DNA of 64,000 nucleotides from contig NZ_FTPQ01000002.1 of assembly GCF_900156435.1 (NCBI RefSeq), positions 186,001 through 250,000 on the forward strand, read 5' to 3'. The translations under genes and the position numbers were made by a program. A model generated the notes under the pieces. That model was not told the origin of the DNA. It did not search any database and saw only the letters and a list, made by a program, of their open reading frames with translations. This document shows, in pieces, positions 1 to 10,703 of the stretch (within the stretch, counting starts at the first letter, position 1; each line of letters begins with the position of its first letter). This DNA comes from Microbacterium sp. RU1D. Its GTDB lineage: Bacteria; Actinomycetota; Actinomycetes; Actinomycetales; Microbacteriaceae.

Positions 1-335
1 CCGGTGAGCCGGTGCGTCACCACCTCCAGCGCGTCCGAGACGTCCGCGTGCGTGCCGGTCGCGACCCTCGGGCGGTCTACCATGACGTGCGCCTTCCGCC
101 CGACGACGTGTCGATGATCGCCGGGGTCCCCGTCAGCACTCCGGCTCGCACGCTGGTCGACCTGGCGCGCTCCGCCGATGACGGAGACCTCTCCGCGGCG
201 CGGGCGTGGGCGCACCGTGAGCCGTCCGTGAGGGCGGATGCCGAGGCGTGGCTCGAGCGGCATCCGCGGTACCCGTACGCCCGACGGGCCGCCCGCGTGC
301 TGCACTCGACCGGGAGCGCCGGTGCGCCGTCATGA
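1..335 (+). CDS. C-terminal part of an AbiEi-like / HTH-type protein (cut by window edge)
   Basis: The reading frame is open from the first bases of the window and stops at 333-335, so only about 110 C-terminal residues are visible. The segment VPVSTPARTLVDLAR is typical of actinobacterial proteins annotated as type IV toxin-antitoxin AbiEi-family antitoxins, or as DUF559-neighbour proteins, in which this motif precedes an Arg- and Ala-rich C-terminal part. The DNA-binding N-terminus expected for that family lies outside the window. It converges on relA with a gap of about 30 bp. The family assignment rests on this one motif, so the protein may only be an orphan relative and not part of a functional toxin-antitoxin pair. 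Confidence 0.55.
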   Translation, partial: GEPVRHHLQRVRDVRVRAGRDPRAVYHDVRLPPDDVSMIAGVPVSTPARTLVDLARSADDGDLSAARAWAHREPSVRADAEAWLERHPRYPYARRAARVLHSTGSAGAPS

Positions 336-367
336 CTCCCTCGCCCGGCCCGGCCGGCGCGTGCGGG

Positions 368-2620
368 CTACGACGAGGTGACGCGGTAGACGTCGTAGAC
401 GGCGTCGATGCGGCGGACGGCGTTGAGCACGCGGTCGAGATGCACGGTGTCTCCCATCTCGAAGACGAACTTGCTGAGCGCCAGGCGGTCATTGGTCGTC
501 GACACCGTCGCGGAGAGGATGTTGACGTGATGCTCGCTGAGCACGCGCGTGACGTCGCTCAGCAGACCCGAGCGGTCGAGCGCCTCGACCTGGATCTGCA
601 CGAGGAACACGCTCTTCGTCGTCGGCGCCCACTCCACGTCGATCAGACGGTCGGGCTCCTCCTTCAGCGACCGCACGTTGGTGCAGTCGCCCCGGTGCAC
701 CGAGACGCCGCTGCCGCGCGTGACGAAGCCGACGATCTCGTCGCCCGGAACGGGCGTGCAGCACTTCGCCAGCTTGACGAGGATGTCGGGCGCGCCGCGC
801 ACGAGGACGCCCGAGTCGCCGCCGCGTGGCGCGCGGCTACGACCGACCGGGATGTCGATCGGGCCGGTGTTGGTCTCCTCGACGCTGACCAGCGCGGTGA
901 CCTTCTCGATCACCGACTGCGTCGAGACGTGCCCCTCGCCCACGGCCGCGTACAGCGCCGAGACGTCCTCGTAGTGGAAACCGCGGGCCACCTCGGTGAA
1001 GGAATCCTGGTTCATCAGGCGCTGCAGCGGCAGGTTCTGTCGCCGCATCGCGCGCGCGATGGAGTCCTTCCCCTGCTCGATCGCCTCTTCGCGGCGCTCC
1101 TTGGTGAACCACCCGCGGATCTTGTTGCGCGCGCGGGTGCTCTTGACGAAGCCGAGCCAGTCCTGGCTGGGACCCGCGTCGGGATTCTTCGAGGTGAACA
1201 CCTCGACGACGTCGCCGCTCTGCAGGGTCGACTCGAGCGGCACGAGGCGGCCGTTGACTTTGGCGCCCATCGTGCGGTGGCCGATCTCGGTGTGCACGGC
1301 GTACGCGAAGTCGACGGGGGTGGCACCGGTCGGGAGACCGATCACGCGACCCTTCGGCGTGAAGACGTAGACCTCTTTCGCGCCGATCTCGAAGCGCAGC
1401 GAGTCGAGGAACTCCCCCGGGTCGGCGGTCTCGGCCTGCCAGTCGGAGATGTGCGCGATCCAGGCCATGTCGGCGTCGACGGCCTTGGCATCCGCCTTCC
1501 CGCCCGCCATGCGCTCCTTGTATTTCCAGTGCGCGGCGACTCCGAACTCGGCCTGCTGGTGCATCTCGTTCGTGCGGATCTGGATCTCGACGGTGCGCCC
1601 GCCGGGACCGATTACCGTCGTGTGCAGCGACTGGTAGAGGTTGAACTTCGGTGTGGCGATGTAGTCCTTGAAGCGGCCGGGCAGGGGCGTCCACCGCGCG
1701 TGGATGGCGCCGAGCACGGCGTAGCAGTCGCGCACGGTGCCCACCAGGATGCGGATGCCGATGAGGTCGTAGATGTCGTCGAACTCACGGCCGCGCACGA
1801 CCATCTTCTGGTAGACGGAGTACAGCTGCTTCGGGCGGCCCATGACGCGGCCGCGCACGCGGAGTTCTCGCAGGTCGGCGTCGACCGCTTCAATGACGTT
1901 CTGCACGTACTGTTCGCGCTGCGGCGTGCGCTGCTTGACGAGACTGTCGATCTCGGCGTAGAGCTTCGGGTGCATGACCGCGAACGAGAGGTCTTCCAGT
2001 TCGCTCTTGATCGCCTGGATGCCGAGACGGTGCGCGAGCGGCGCGTAGATCTCGAGGGTCTCGGTGGCCTTCTTCGCCGCCTTGTGCGGGGGGACGAAGC
2101 CCCACGTCCGAGCGTTGTGCAGGCGGTCTGCGAGCTTGATGAGCAGCACGCGTATGTCTTTCGACATCGCCACGATCATCTTCCGCACGGTTTCGGCCTG
2201 CGCGCTGTCGCCGTACTTGACCTTGTCGAGCTTGGTCACGCCGTCGACGAGCATGGCGACCTCGTCGCCGAAGTCTGCCGCGAGCTCGTCGAGCGGGTAT
2301 CCGGTGTCTTCGACGGTGTCGTGCAGCAGGGCGGCGGCGATCGCCTTGGGGCCGAGTCCGAGCTCCGCGAGGATCTGCGCGACCGCGAGGGGGTGCGTGA
2401 TGTACGGCTCGCCGCTCTGACGCTTCTGGCCGTCGTGGGCCTTGTCGGCCACGGCGTAGGCACGCTCGATGATGGCGAGGTCGCCCTTGGGGTGGTGCGT
2501 GCGGACGGTGCGCAGCAGCTTGTCGACATCGTCACGGCGGGCGGCGCGCGAGAAGATGCGCGGCACCAGCCGTCGCAGTGATGACGGCGGCGGCGGCGCT
2601 GAGGAGGCGGTCTCGGTCAT
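368..2620 (-). CDS. relA: Bifunctional (p)ppGpp synthetase/hydrolase RelA/SpoT (Rsh)
   Basis: Makes (p)ppGpp from GTP/GDP and ATP, and degrades it, in the stringent response. The long RSH architecture is complete at about 750 aa. An HD hydrolase domain has LLHDTVEDT near residues 100-108. The synthetase domain has [25 protein letters not shown] and [17 protein letters not shown]. These are followed by a TGS domain ([28 protein letters not shown]) and a C-terminal ACT domain (about residues 675-750). Both catalytic halves look intact, as expected for the single actinobacterial Rsh. An in-frame GTG lies at 2626, but the ATG at 2620 has AGGAAGG seven bases upstream and is preferred. It is the last gene of the minus-strand secD-secF-relA run. 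The apt gene found between secF and relA in Mycobacterium is absent. Confidence 0.96.
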   Translation of the reverse strand: MTETASSAPPPPSSLRRLVPRIFSRAARRDDVDKLLRTVRTHHPKGDLAIIERAYAVADKAHDGQKRQSGEPYITHPLAVAQILAELGLGPKAIAAALLHDTVEDTGYPLDELAADFGDEVAMLVDGVTKLDKVKYGDSAQAETVRKMIVAMSKDIRVLLIKLADRLHNARTWGFVPPHKAAKKATETLEIYAPLAHRLGIQAIKSELEDLSFAVMHPKLYAEIDSLVKQRTPQREQYVQNVIEAVDADLRELRVRGRVMGRPKQLYSVYQKMVVRGREFDDIYDLIGIRILVGTVRDCYAVLGAIHARWTPLPGRFKDYIATPKFNLYQSLHTTVIGPGGRTVEIQIRTNEMHQQAEFGVAAHWKYKERMAGGKADAKAVDADMAWIAHISDWQAETADPGEFLDSLRFEIGAKEVYVFTPKGRVIGLPTGATPVDFAYAVHTEIGHRTMGAKVNGRLVPLESTLQSGDVVEVFTSKNPDAGPSQDWLGFVKSTRARNKIRGWFTKERREEAIEQGKDSIARAMRRQNLPLQRLMNQDSFTEVARGFHYEDVSALYAAVGEGHVSTQSVIEKVTALVSVEETNTGPIDIPVGRSRAPRGGDSGVLVRGAPDILVKLAKCCTPVPGDEIVGFVTRGSGVSVHRGDCTNVRSLKEEPDRLIDVEWAPTTKSVFLVQIQVEALDRSGLLSDVTRVLSEHHVNILSATVSTTNDRLALSKFVFEMGDTVHLDRVLNAVRRIDAVYDVYRVTSS

Positions 2621-2660
2621 CGTCACACCTTCCTCACGGCCAGTCGATCAAGTCTACGCT

Positions 2661-2692
2661 CCCCCGGCGTGCCGGAGAGGGCACGCCGGGGG
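2661..2692 (-). terminator. GC-rich hairpin between secF and relA
   Basis: CCCCCGGCGTGCC (2661-2673) pairs perfectly with 2680-2692 around a 6-nt loop, giving a 13-bp stem. It lies just past the secF stop, upstream of relA. No U-tract follows on either strand, so it may be a weak or Rho-assisted terminator or a processing site. Confidence 0.5.
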
Positions 2693-2730
2693 TCTCGCGT
2701 CCGCGCACCCGGAGCGCGCGAGCCCGGTGG

Positions 2731-3720
2731 TCAGGCCGGGGAGCCGGCCTTCTCGCGGGCAGCGCGCACGCGCGCGTCGCGCTGGGCGATCGGCTGCTCC
2801 CGTTCGCGCAGGAGCGCGTACATCGGCACGGCGACGAACAGCGTCGAGTAAGCGGCGACGATGGTGCCGACGAAGATCGACAACGAGATGTCGCTGAGCG
2901 TCCGCGCGCCGAGCGGCACACCGATGAAGAGGATCGCTCCGACCGGCAGGATCGCGACCACGGTCGTGTTGATCGAGCGGATCAGCGTCTGGTTCGCGGC
3001 CAGGTTCACCGACTCGGCGAACGTGCGGCCGGAGATCTCGCCATCTTCCCTCGTGTTCTCTCTCACCTTGTCGAAGACGACGGTGGTGTCGTAGAGCGCG
3101 TAGGAGAGGATCGTCAGGAAGCCGATGACGGCGGCGGGCGAGATCTCGAATCCGAAGACCGCGTAGACGCCGATCGTGATGACCAGCACATCGACGAGGC
3201 CGATGATCGCCGCAACCGACATCTTCCACGTGCGGAAGTACAGCGCGAGGATCAGGAACGTCAGCGCGAGGAAGATGGACAGGCCCCACAACGACTGCCG
3301 GGTGACGTCTGCGCCCCAGGTGGGGCCGATGAAGGAGTCGGTGATCTCCGACGAGGGGACGTCGTATGCCGAGGCGAGGGCGGCCGAGACGGCCTGCGTC
3401 TCGTCGGGCCCGAGCTGGTCGGTCTGCACGCGGACGGCCTGGTCGCTGATCGTCGTGACGCGGGTCGTCGCACCCGGAACGACCGACGTGACGGCGTCGG
3501 TGGCGAGAGCCTGGTCGAAGGATGCCGGGCTCGACACGGTGAACTGCGACCCGCCGGTGAACTCGATCGAGAACTGGACGGGACGGAACAGCGGCACCAG
3601 GGCGGCGCCGATGACGAGGACTGCCGCGATGATGAACCACAGGCGACGACGCTGGACGAACGGGAAGGACGTCTTCCCCGAGTAGAGGTCGTTGCCGAGC
3701 TGAGACATGGAGCGGGGCAT
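2731..3720 (-). CDS. secF: Protein translocase subunit SecF
   Basis: Integral membrane partner of SecD. The SecDF complex uses the proton-motive force to help protein export through SecYEG. At 329 aa it has the usual SecF layout: TM1 (VLVIGAALVPLF), a periplasmic domain beginning IEFTGGSQF, then five C-terminal membrane helices with VDVLVITIGVYAVFGFEISPAA-type segments and the conserved YDTTVVFDKVREN loop. The ATG start shares one base with the secD stop (TGATG at 3718-3722), so the two are translationally coupled. A second ATG four codons downstream is possible. Confidence 0.95.
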   Translation of the reverse strand: MPRSMSQLGNDLYSGKTSFPFVQRRRLWFIIAAVLVIGAALVPLFRPVQFSIEFTGGSQFTVSSPASFDQALATDAVTSVVPGATTRVTTISDQAVRVQTDQLGPDETQAVSAALASAYDVPSSEITDSFIGPTWGADVTRQSLWGLSIFLALTFLILALYFRTWKMSVAAIIGLVDVLVITIGVYAVFGFEISPAAVIGFLTILSYALYDTTVVFDKVRENTREDGEISGRTFAESVNLAANQTLIRSINTTVVAILPVGAILFIGVPLGARTLSDISLSIFVGTIVAAYSTLFVAVPMYALLREREQPIAQRDARVRAAREKAGSPA

Positions 3721-5429
3721 CAGTCGTCTCCCTCCTTCGTGGAGCGGCTATCGCCGCGGGCAGTGGCCGCGAGCTCCGCCTGCTTGCGCTCGGCGATCGT
3801 CTGTCGGCGTTGGGCCTCGCCGCGGGAGCGCTTGACGCGACCCGCATCGGCGACGGGCGCGCGGAACTGCGCGCGACCGCGGTAGACCGCGCCGAGGGCG
3901 TGGGGGTCCATCCCGGACAGCGGGTGGCCGGAGCCGAAGAAGCGCGTCCGTGCGAGCAACTGCATGACCGGGTGGGTGAACAGGATGAAGATCAGCACGT
4001 CGATCGCGGTGGTCAGACCCAGCGTGAACGCGAAGCCCTTCACGGTCGAGTCCGCGAGGATGTAGAGCACGACGGCGGCCAGGACGTTGATCGACTTCGA
4101 GATGTAGATGGTGCGCTTCGCCCGCGACCATCCGTCTTCGACGGCCGCGGTGATCGACTTCCCGTCGCGCAGCTCGTCGCGGATGCGCTCGAAGTAGACG
4201 ATGAAGGAGTCGGCGGTGAAGCCGATCGTCACGATGAGGCCTGCGACGCCGGCGAGCGACAGACGGAAACCCGCGCGCCACGCCAGGATGCACAGGGCCA
4301 GGTACGTCAGCACCGCCATGACGCCGAGCGAGGCGATGATCACGGTGCCCAGAGCGCGATAGACGATGAGCGAGTAGATCCCAACGAGACCGAGTCCGAT
4401 GAGCCCGGCGATGAAGCCGACCTGCAGCTGCTGCGATCCGAGGGTGGCCGAGACGGTGTCGGAGCTGACGACGGTGAAGCTCAGCGGCAGGGCGCCGTAT
4501 TTGAGTTGATCGGCGAGGGCCTTGGACGACTCCTGGGTGAAGCTGCCGGTGATGCTGGGGCGGCCGTCGACGATGATGCCGTTCATCGACGGAGCCGACA
4601 GCACGCTGCCGTCGAGGACGAAGGCGAACTGGTTGAACGGGGCCTGTGCCCCGTACAGACGCTGGCTCACGTCGGCGAACTTCTGCGTGCCCTGGTCGTT
4701 GAAGACGAGGTTGACGGCCCACTGGCCGGTGTTCTGCTCCTGGCCGTTCGTGGCGTCGGAGATGTCGTTGCCGTCGAGCTCGACGGGGCCGAGGATGTAC
4801 TTCGCCTGCCCGTCGACGTCGCAGGTGATCATCGGCTGGTCGGCCGGGGCCTGCGCCGGGTTGGAGGGCGGGTTGGCGCAGTCGTAGGCGAGGAACTCCG
4901 CCTGCAGCGCCGGCGTGATGTACGCCGGGTCGCTCGCGTTGGTCGGCGATGCGGTGGGGGTCGCCGGCAGGCTCGGGTCGGGAGTCGGGTACGGCGTGTT
5001 GTTGCCGTCCTCGCCGACGAACGACGTCGCGGGCGAGCCCGTGAACAGCACCGGCCGCAGCTGGAGCTGCGCGGAGCTCTGGATGCGCTGACGCGTGGCG
5101 TCGTCGGCCTGTCCCGGGATCTGCACGACGATGTTGCGCCCGCCCTCGGTGGCGACGTCCGCCTCACCCACACCCGAGGCGTCGACGCGCTGGCGGATGA
5201 TCGTGACGGCCTGCGCCAGCTGTTCGCTGTCGGGGGCCGCCCCGTCGGTGGTCTGGGCCTGCAGGATGATCTGCGTCCCGCCCTGGAGGTCGAGCGCGAG
5301 CTCGGGGGTCCAGGAACTGGCGTTGAAGACGTACACACCGAGCGCGTTGATGCCGAAGAGCACGCCGACGATGGCGAGCAATCCGGTCAGCACGCGCCAG
5401 GCATGACGGACAGGGGTCGAGGGCGCCAC
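3720..5429 (-). CDS. secD: Protein translocase subunit SecD
   Basis: Large SecDF subunit, about 569 aa. TM1 is at LTGLLAIVGVLFGINALGVYVF, followed by the SecD signature LDLQGGTQIILQ, a long periplasmic region, and the C-terminal six-helix block with GLIVTIGFTADSFIVYFERIRDE. The reading frame stays open far upstream, to 5990, but that part overlaps yajC and has arginine-rich shadow composition. The likely start is the GTG at 5429 directly before APSTPVRHAW, about 45 bp after the yajC stop. A Pro/Thr/Ser-rich segment (about residues 165-185) resembles a linker in the periplasmic domain, as in other Actinobacteria. It sits between yajC and secF in a secretion operon. Confidence 0.94.
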   Translation of the reverse strand: MAPSTPVRHAWRVLTGLLAIVGVLFGINALGVYVFNASSWTPELALDLQGGTQIILQAQTTDGAAPDSEQLAQAVTIIRQRVDASGVGEADVATEGGRNIVVQIPGQADDATRQRIQSSAQLQLRPVLFTGSPATSFVGEDGNNTPYPTPDPSLPATPTASPTNASDPAYITPALQAEFLAYDCANPPSNPAQAPADQPMITCDVDGQAKYILGPVELDGNDISDATNGQEQNTGQWAVNLVFNDQGTQKFADVSQRLYGAQAPFNQFAFVLDGSVLSAPSMNGIIVDGRPSITGSFTQESSKALADQLKYGALPLSFTVVSSDTVSATLGSQQLQVGFIAGLIGLGLVGIYSLIVYRALGTVIIASLGVMAVLTYLALCILAWRAGFRLSLAGVAGLIVTIGFTADSFIVYFERIRDELRDGKSITAAVEDGWSRAKRTIYISKSINVLAAVVLYILADSTVKGFAFTLGLTTAIDVLIFILFTHPVMQLLARTRFFGSGHPLSGMDPHALGAVYRGRAQFRAPVADAGRVKRSRGEAQRRQTIAERKQAELAATARGDSRSTKEGDD

Positions 5430-5473
5430 GGAGTCGGCTTTCTGTGCGGCGGGCGGGAACGGCGGAGCGGGCG

Positions 5474-5932
5474 TCAGGCCTGCGGGCGGTCCTTGTCGGT
5501 CTGATCGGGGTCGACCGCGTGCTGACGGGCGGCGCGCTGGTCGTCGCTGATCGAGGTGATGTCGCCGTCGGCCACGCCGGCGATGTACTCCGCCTCGGTC
5601 TCCTCTGCCTCGATGAACTCGTCCTCGGTGACCGCGCCCTGGGTCGGGTCCACGATGCGCAGCACGGCCTGGCTGTGCACCTTGATGACCACGCCGGGGG
5701 CGATCTCCACGAGTGCCGGCTTGTCGAGGTCGACGCCGTCGTACTCCACGATGGTGCCGTAGAGGCCGCCCTGCAGCAGTACCTCGGCGCCGGGGACCGT
5801 CTCGCGCGACTTCTTCTCGAGCTCCGCCTTCTGCTTCTGCATGCGGCGCCGCGAGCTGTAGAACATGAAGATCAGCAGGCCGATGAGCAGGATGACGATG
5901 CCGTAATCGGCGAAGAACCGGGCGATATCCAT
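5474..5932 (-). CDS. yajC: Preprotein translocase subunit YajC
   Basis: Small accessory subunit of the SecDF-YajC complex. The 152-aa protein has one N-terminal membrane helix (YGIVILLIGLLIFMFYSSRRR), then the cytoplasmic YajC domain with VPGAEVLLQGGLYGTIVEYDG, and an acidic C-terminal tail that is longer than in Escherichia coli, as is usual in Actinobacteria. It lies directly upstream of secD and downstream of ruvB on the same strand. Confidence 0.93.
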   Translation of the reverse strand: MDIARFFADYGIVILLIGLLIFMFYSSRRRMQKQKAELEKKSRETVPGAEVLLQGGLYGTIVEYDGVDLDKPALVEIAPGVVIKVHSQAVLRIVDPTQGAVTEDEFIEAEETEAEYIAGVADGDITSISDDQRAARQHAVDPDQTDKDRPQA

Positions 5933-6023
5933 CGAGGCGGTGCACCTTTCGAGTCAGGCGCGCCGTGCGGCACTGCCTAGCGTGAGTCAAGCGGGGGTCG
6001 GGGAATCCCTCGCCGAGTATAGG

Positions 6024-7070
6024 TCATGACCCCTGGCTGAACCGGAGCAGGCCGTCGGGGTGAGGGGCGCCGAGATGGTCGTAGGCCTCGGGGGTGGCGA
6101 CCCGCCCGCGCGGGGTGCGCCCCATGAAGCCGATGCGCACGAGGTAGGGCTCCACGACCGATTCGATGGTCTCGGGCTCTTCGCCGACGGCGACGGCGAG
6201 CGTGCTCAAACCCACCGGTCCCCCGCGGAATCGCCGAACGAGCGCGTCGAGCACGGCCCGGTCGAGACGGTCGAGACCGATGGCGTCGACGTCGTAGAGG
6301 TCGAGGGCGGCGCCGACCGTGCGCACGTCGGCGTCGCCGTCGTCAGTTCCCGCTGAGGGGCCGTGGACGACGAGGTAGTCGCGCACGCGCCGAAGCAGCC
6401 GGTTGGCGATGCGCGGCGTTCCGCGCGAGCGACGGGCGATCTCGGAGCGCGCCGTGCCGGGCAGACCGACGTCGAGCATGGCCGCCGATCGCGACACGAC
6501 CCGTTCGAGTTCTTCGGGTTCGTAGTACTCGAGATGGGCCGTGAATCCGAAGCGATCGCGCAGCGGGTTGGGCAGCAGCCCCGCGCGCGTCGTCGCCCCG
6601 ACGAGGGTGAAGGGCGAGAGGTCGAGCGGGATGCTGGTGGCCCCGGCCCCCTTGCCGACCATGATGTCGATGCGGAAGTCCTCCATCGCCAGGTACAGCA
6701 TCTCCTCGGCGGAGCGGGCCATGCGGTGGATCTCGTCGATGAAGAGCACTTCTCCCGGGGTGAGCGACGACAGCAGGGCGGCCAGGTCGCCCGCGTGCTG
6801 GATCGCCGGGCCGCTCGACAGGCGCAGGGGGCGCCCGCTCTCGTGCGCCACGATCATGGCGAGCGTGGTCTTGCCGAGCCCCGGAGGCCCCGAGAGGAGG
6901 ATGTGATCGGGTGAGCGCTGCTGGATGCGCGCGGCGTCGAGCAGCAGCTGCAGCTGCCCGCGCACCTTCTGCTGGCCGACGAACTCCTCGAGCGAGGTGG
7001 GCCGCAGCGCGCCTTCGATCGCGAGTTCGGTCTCGTCGTCGGGGGTGCCGGCGTCGCGGACGTCAGCCAC
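6024..7070 (-). CDS. ruvB: Holliday junction branch migration ATPase RuvB
   Basis: Hexameric AAA+ motor that drives Holliday-junction branch migration with RuvA. The 348-aa protein has the RuvB N-terminus ([13 protein letters not shown]), Walker [10 protein letters not shown] (residues 61-69), Walker B LFIDEIHR, sensor segment GATTRAGLL and the C-terminal winged helix ([14 protein letters not shown] and [10 protein letters not shown]). The GTG start overlaps the ruvA stop by eight bases, indicating coupling in ruvC-ruvA-ruvB. Confidence 0.97.
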   Translation of the reverse strand: MADVRDAGTPDDETELAIEGALRPTSLEEFVGQQKVRGQLQLLLDAARIQQRSPDHILLSGPPGLGKTTLAMIVAHESGRPLRLSSGPAIQHAGDLAALLSSLTPGEVLFIDEIHRMARSAEEMLYLAMEDFRIDIMVGKGAGATSIPLDLSPFTLVGATTRAGLLPNPLRDRFGFTAHLEYYEPEELERVVSRSAAMLDVGLPGTARSEIARRSRGTPRIANRLLRRVRDYLVVHGPSAGTDDGDADVRTVGAALDLYDVDAIGLDRLDRAVLDALVRRFRGGPVGLSTLAVAVGEEPETIESVVEPYLVRIGFMGRTPRGRVATPEAYDHLGAPHPDGLLRFSQGS

Positions 7071-7683
7071 CCACGCTCTCCTTCCGCGCCGGCCCGAGCA
7101 GCGCGAGCGTCAGGCGCAGCAGAGCCTGCACCGAGGCGCGGTCCGCCTCCGAGGCGTTCTCGGCGACGGATGCCACGGCCTCGGCTGCCGTGCGCTCGGT
7201 CCACCCGAGCCCGATGAGGGCCTGGGTGACCTGGACAGGAACCTGCCCGTGGGAGGCGACGGCTGCGGGAGCGGTGGCCGGGACGACGGCGAGCTTCCCG
7301 GCGAGCTGCACGACGATGAGCTTGGCGGTCTTCGGACCGATCCCCGATACGCGTCGGAACGGGGCGTCGTCGTCGTCGGCGACCGCCTGGGCGATCTGTG
7401 GGACGGTCAAGGAGGAGAGCACGCCGAGCGCCGATTTCGGTCCGACGCCGGTCACGCTGATCAGTTGCGTGAAGACCGTGAGCTCCTCGCGCGTCTCGAA
7501 CCCGTAGAGCGAAAGGGCGTCCTCCCGCACGATCAGGTTGGTGTGGAGGTGAACGTCGTCGCCGAGGTTCACCGTGCGCGCGAACTGGGCGGTGACGGCG
7601 ACGGAGAAGCCCACCCCACCCACGACGACCACGAGCGAATCGTCGGCGACGTGCGCCGCCGCCCCGTGCAGCGAAGAGATCAT
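7063..7683 (-). CDS. ruvA: Holliday junction DNA-binding protein RuvA
   Basis: Tetrameric Holliday-junction binding protein that loads RuvB. At 206 aa it has the N-terminal OB fold ([25 protein letters not shown]), tandem helix-hairpin-helix motifs ([17 protein letters not shown] and [16 protein letters not shown]) and the C-terminal domain III ([18 protein letters not shown]) that contacts RuvB. It starts four bases downstream of the ruvC stop and overlaps ruvB. Confidence 0.97.
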   Translation of the reverse strand: MISSLHGAAAHVADDSLVVVVGGVGFSVAVTAQFARTVNLGDDVHLHTNLIVREDALSLYGFETREELTVFTQLISVTGVGPKSALGVLSSLTVPQIAQAVADDDDAPFRRVSGIGPKTAKLIVVQLAGKLAVVPATAPAAVASHGQVPVQVTQALIGLGWTERTAAEAVASVAENASEADRASVQALLRLTLALLGPARKESVGG

Positions 7684-7687
7684 GGGA

Positions 7688-8296
7688 TCAGCCTACGCGT
7701 GGCGTTCGTACATGCGTTCGAGCGACACGGGGCTGTGGAGAACGCCGCTTCTCGGCATCCCTCCACGCCCTTTGGGCCGGTGTCAGCGTCGCATCCGCTG
7801 ACGGGATCGCCGGGCCGCCGCGCCAGGCGTGACACAGGGCGATCGCGAGGGCGTCGGCGGCGTCCGCCGGTTGAGGCAGCGCGTCGAGACGGAGCACGCG
7901 CGCGACCATGGTCTGCACCTGCAGCTTGTCGGCGGAACCGTAGCCGGTGATGGCGGCCTTGACCTCGCTCGGCGTGTGGGTGGCCGCGGTCAGTCCGTGC
8001 TCGGCGGCGAGGAGCAGGGCGATGCCGCTGGCCTGGGCCGTGCCCATCACCGAGTGTCGGTTGTTCTGCGCGAAGACGCGCTCGACGGCGACGACGTGCG
8101 GCTCGTGCGAGACCAGCACCTCCCGGATGCCGGCGGCGATGGCCGCGAGACGCTTCTCGATCGGGTCGCCGGGCGCGGAGCGGGCGACGCCGACGTGCAC
8201 GAGCGAGGCGGTCCGGTCAGGCGAGACGTCGACGACGCCGATGCCGCAGCGCGTGAGGCCGGGGTCGATGCCGAGGACGCGCAGAGAACGGGACAC
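7688..8296 (-). CDS. ruvC: Crossover junction endodeoxyribonuclease RuvC
   Basis: Mg-dependent resolvase that nicks Holliday junctions. It has the RNase-H-like core with the LGIDPGLTRCG signature holding the first catalytic Asp, VAVERVFAQNN with a catalytic Glu, and the C-terminal DAADALAIALCHA with the final acidic residues. The C-terminal tail (about 40 residues, Arg- and Pro-rich) is longer than in E. coli RuvC. Two GTG starts are possible, at 8305 and 8296. The second follows a GGGGGCC stretch and gives MSRSLRVLGIDPG. A hairpin covers this start region. First gene of ruvCAB. Confidence 0.95.
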   Translation of the reverse strand: MSRSLRVLGIDPGLTRCGIGVVDVSPDRTASLVHVGVARSAPGDPIEKRLAAIAAGIREVLVSHEPHVVAVERVFAQNNRHSVMGTAQASGIALLLAAEHGLTAATHTPSEVKAAITGYGSADKLQVQTMVARVLRLDALPQPADAADALAIALCHAWRGGPAIPSADATLTPAQRAWRDAEKRRSPQPRVARTHVRTPRVG

Positions 8297-8326
8297 GGCC
8301 CCCACGCTAAACGCAGGGGCCGTGTC
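8292..8326 (-). terminator. Hairpin overlapping the ruvC start, downstream of yebC
   Basis: GACACGGCCCC (8292-8302) pairs perfectly with GGGGCCGTGTC (8316-8326) across a 13-nt loop. It lies 20 bp past the yebC stop and includes the ruvC start codon region, so it could attenuate yebC readthrough or hide the ruvC start. No U-tract is present. Confidence 0.4.
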
Positions 8327-8344
8327 GCGACGAAGGGCGCGCCC

Positions 8345-9103
8345 TTACTCGTCGTTCTCGAGCTCGGCCTGCACCTCGGGGGTCAGGTCGAAGTTGGTGT
8401 AGACGTTCTGCACGTCGTCGCTGTCTTCGAGCGCGTCGATGAGTCGGAACACCTTGCGGGCGGTGTCGGCGTCGACCTCGACCTTGAGGGAGGGGACGAA
8501 CTCGACGTCGGCGGAGTCGTACTCGATCCCGGCATCCTGCAGGGCGGAGCGGACCGAGACCAGGTCGCTCGCCTCGGTGATCACGCCGAAGCCCTCGCCG
8601 TGGGGTTCGACCTCCTCGGCGCCGGCCTCGAGGACCGCGAGCATGACGTCGTCTTCGCTGGTGCCCTCGGCGGGGACGACAATGACGCCCTTGCGGCTGA
8701 AGTTGTACGCCACGCTGCCCGGGTCCGCCAGGGTGCCGCCGTTACGGCTGAGGGCGGTGCGCACCTCGGCCGCCGCGCGGTTCTTGTTGTCGGTCAGACA
8801 CTCGATGAGGAACGCCACCCCGTTGGGACCGTAGCCCTCGTACATGATCGAGGCGTACTCGACGGCCTCGCCGCCGATGCCTGCTCCGCGCTTGATCGCG
8901 CGGTCGATGTTGTCTTTGGGGACCGAGGTCTTCTTGGCCTTCAGAACGGCGTCGAAGAGGGTCGGGTTGCCCTGCAGGTCGGCGCCGCCGAGCTTGGCCG
9001 CGACCTCGATGTTCTTGATGAGCTTGGCCCACGACTTGGCGCGGCGGGCGTCGACGACCGCCTTCTTGTGCTTGGTCGTGGCCCATTTGGAGTGTCCGGA
9101 CAT
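8345..9103 (-). CDS. yebC: YebC/PmpR-family translational/transcriptional regulator
   Basis: Three-domain YebC family protein of 252 aa, the usual length. The N-terminus [23 protein letters not shown] and the segment [22 protein letters not shown] are family hallmarks. Members are described as DNA-binding regulators and more recently as factors relieving ribosome stalling on proline-rich stretches. Which role applies here cannot be read from sequence. It lies in its standard actinobacterial position between pdxT and ruvC. Confidence 0.95.
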   Translation of the reverse strand: MSGHSKWATTKHKKAVVDARRAKSWAKLIKNIEVAAKLGGADLQGNPTLFDAVLKAKKTSVPKDNIDRAIKRGAGIGGEAVEYASIMYEGYGPNGVAFLIECLTDNKNRAAAEVRTALSRNGGTLADPGSVAYNFSRKGVIVVPAEGTSEDDVMLAVLEAGAEEVEPHGEGFGVITEASDLVSVRSALQDAGIEYDSADVEFVPSLKVEVDADTARKVFRLIDALEDSDDVQNVYTNFDLTPEVQAELENDE

Positions 9104-9112
9104 TCCCCCAGT

Positions 9113-9722
9113 TTACGATGCGGCGGCGCCCGCACCGCGTCGATTGCGCACCCGGTGGAGGAACCGCTCGTGGAAGCGCGTCTCCCCCGTCGACTCCGGA
9201 TGAAACGCCGTGCCGAGCAGCGATCCCTGCTCGATCGCCACGACGCGCCCATCGGGAAGGGATGCCAGGGGAACGGCATCCGGGCCCCACTCCACCACCG
9301 CAGGCGCCCGGATGAACACGGCGTGCACGGGCGGGGCGCCCAGTGCGGGCACGTCGAGGTCGGTCTCGAACGACTGCGTCTGAGAGCCGAAGATGTTGCG
9401 CGCGACGCGGGCGTCGATCCCGCCGAAGGTGCGCTGGCCGGTGATCGCGCCGTCGATCCGGTCGGCGAGGAGGATGAGCCCCGCGCACGTGCCGTACATC
9501 GGCATCCCGTCCGCGATGGCGGCCCGGATCGGGTCGAACAGGCCGAACGCCCGCGCGAGCTTGTCGATGACGCTCGACTCGCCGCCGGGGAGCACAAGGC
9601 CCTCCACGGCGGCCAGCTCCTCGGGCCGGCGCACGGGCTGCGCGTCGGCTCCGAGGGCGGTCAGCACGGCGAGGTGCTCGCGCACATCGCCCTGCAGGGC
9701 GAGGACGCCGACGCGGGGGCTG

Positions 9723-9733
<11 letters not shown>
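9113..9733 (-). CDS. pdxT: Pyridoxal 5'-phosphate synthase glutaminase subunit PdxT
   Basis: Class I glutamine amidotransferase that hydrolyses glutamine and channels ammonia to PdxS for pyridoxal phosphate synthesis. At 206 aa it has [12 protein letters not shown] at the N-terminus, the GGES motif (50-53), nucleophile Cys83 in [10 protein letters not shown], and His178/Glu180 in GTAFHPES, so the triad is complete. The GTG start overlaps the pdxS stop by 11 bases, consistent with co-translation of the PdxST complex. Confidence 0.97.
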
Positions 9734-10607
<874 letters not shown>

Positions 10608-10641
10608 GACTGCTCCGTTCCGCGCTTCGGGGCGCGATCTA

Positions 10642-10655
10642 TTGGCTTAGGCCAA
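10642..10655. promoter_or_regulatory. Inverted repeat TTGGC-TTAG-GCCAA between pdxS and the MocR gene
   Basis: A perfect 5-bp-arm inverted repeat lies in the 96-bp divergent gap. TACGGT on the minus strand (10661-10656) could be a -10 for pdxS, which would place this element over its start site. A second short repeat, AAGCT-n7-AGCTT, lies at 10678-10694 next to a TAAGCT -10-like sequence for the regulator. These are candidate operators for the adjacent MocR protein. The sequences do not match the published corynebacterial PdxR motif that I recall, so this is inference. Confidence 0.35.
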
Positions 10656-10703
10656 ACCGTAGCATGGCGCAGGACATAAGCTGGGCGAAAGCTTTGGGGG
10701 CGT

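Noticed and set aside
248-2581. A 777-codon frame antisense to relA
   Set aside because: Arg/Asp/Val-rich shadow with no domain; relA is complete on the other strand.
5430-5990. N-terminal extension of secD to an ATG at 5990
   Set aside because: It overlaps yajC in another frame and has Arg/His-rich shadow composition; SecD begins at the conserved APSTPVRHAW.
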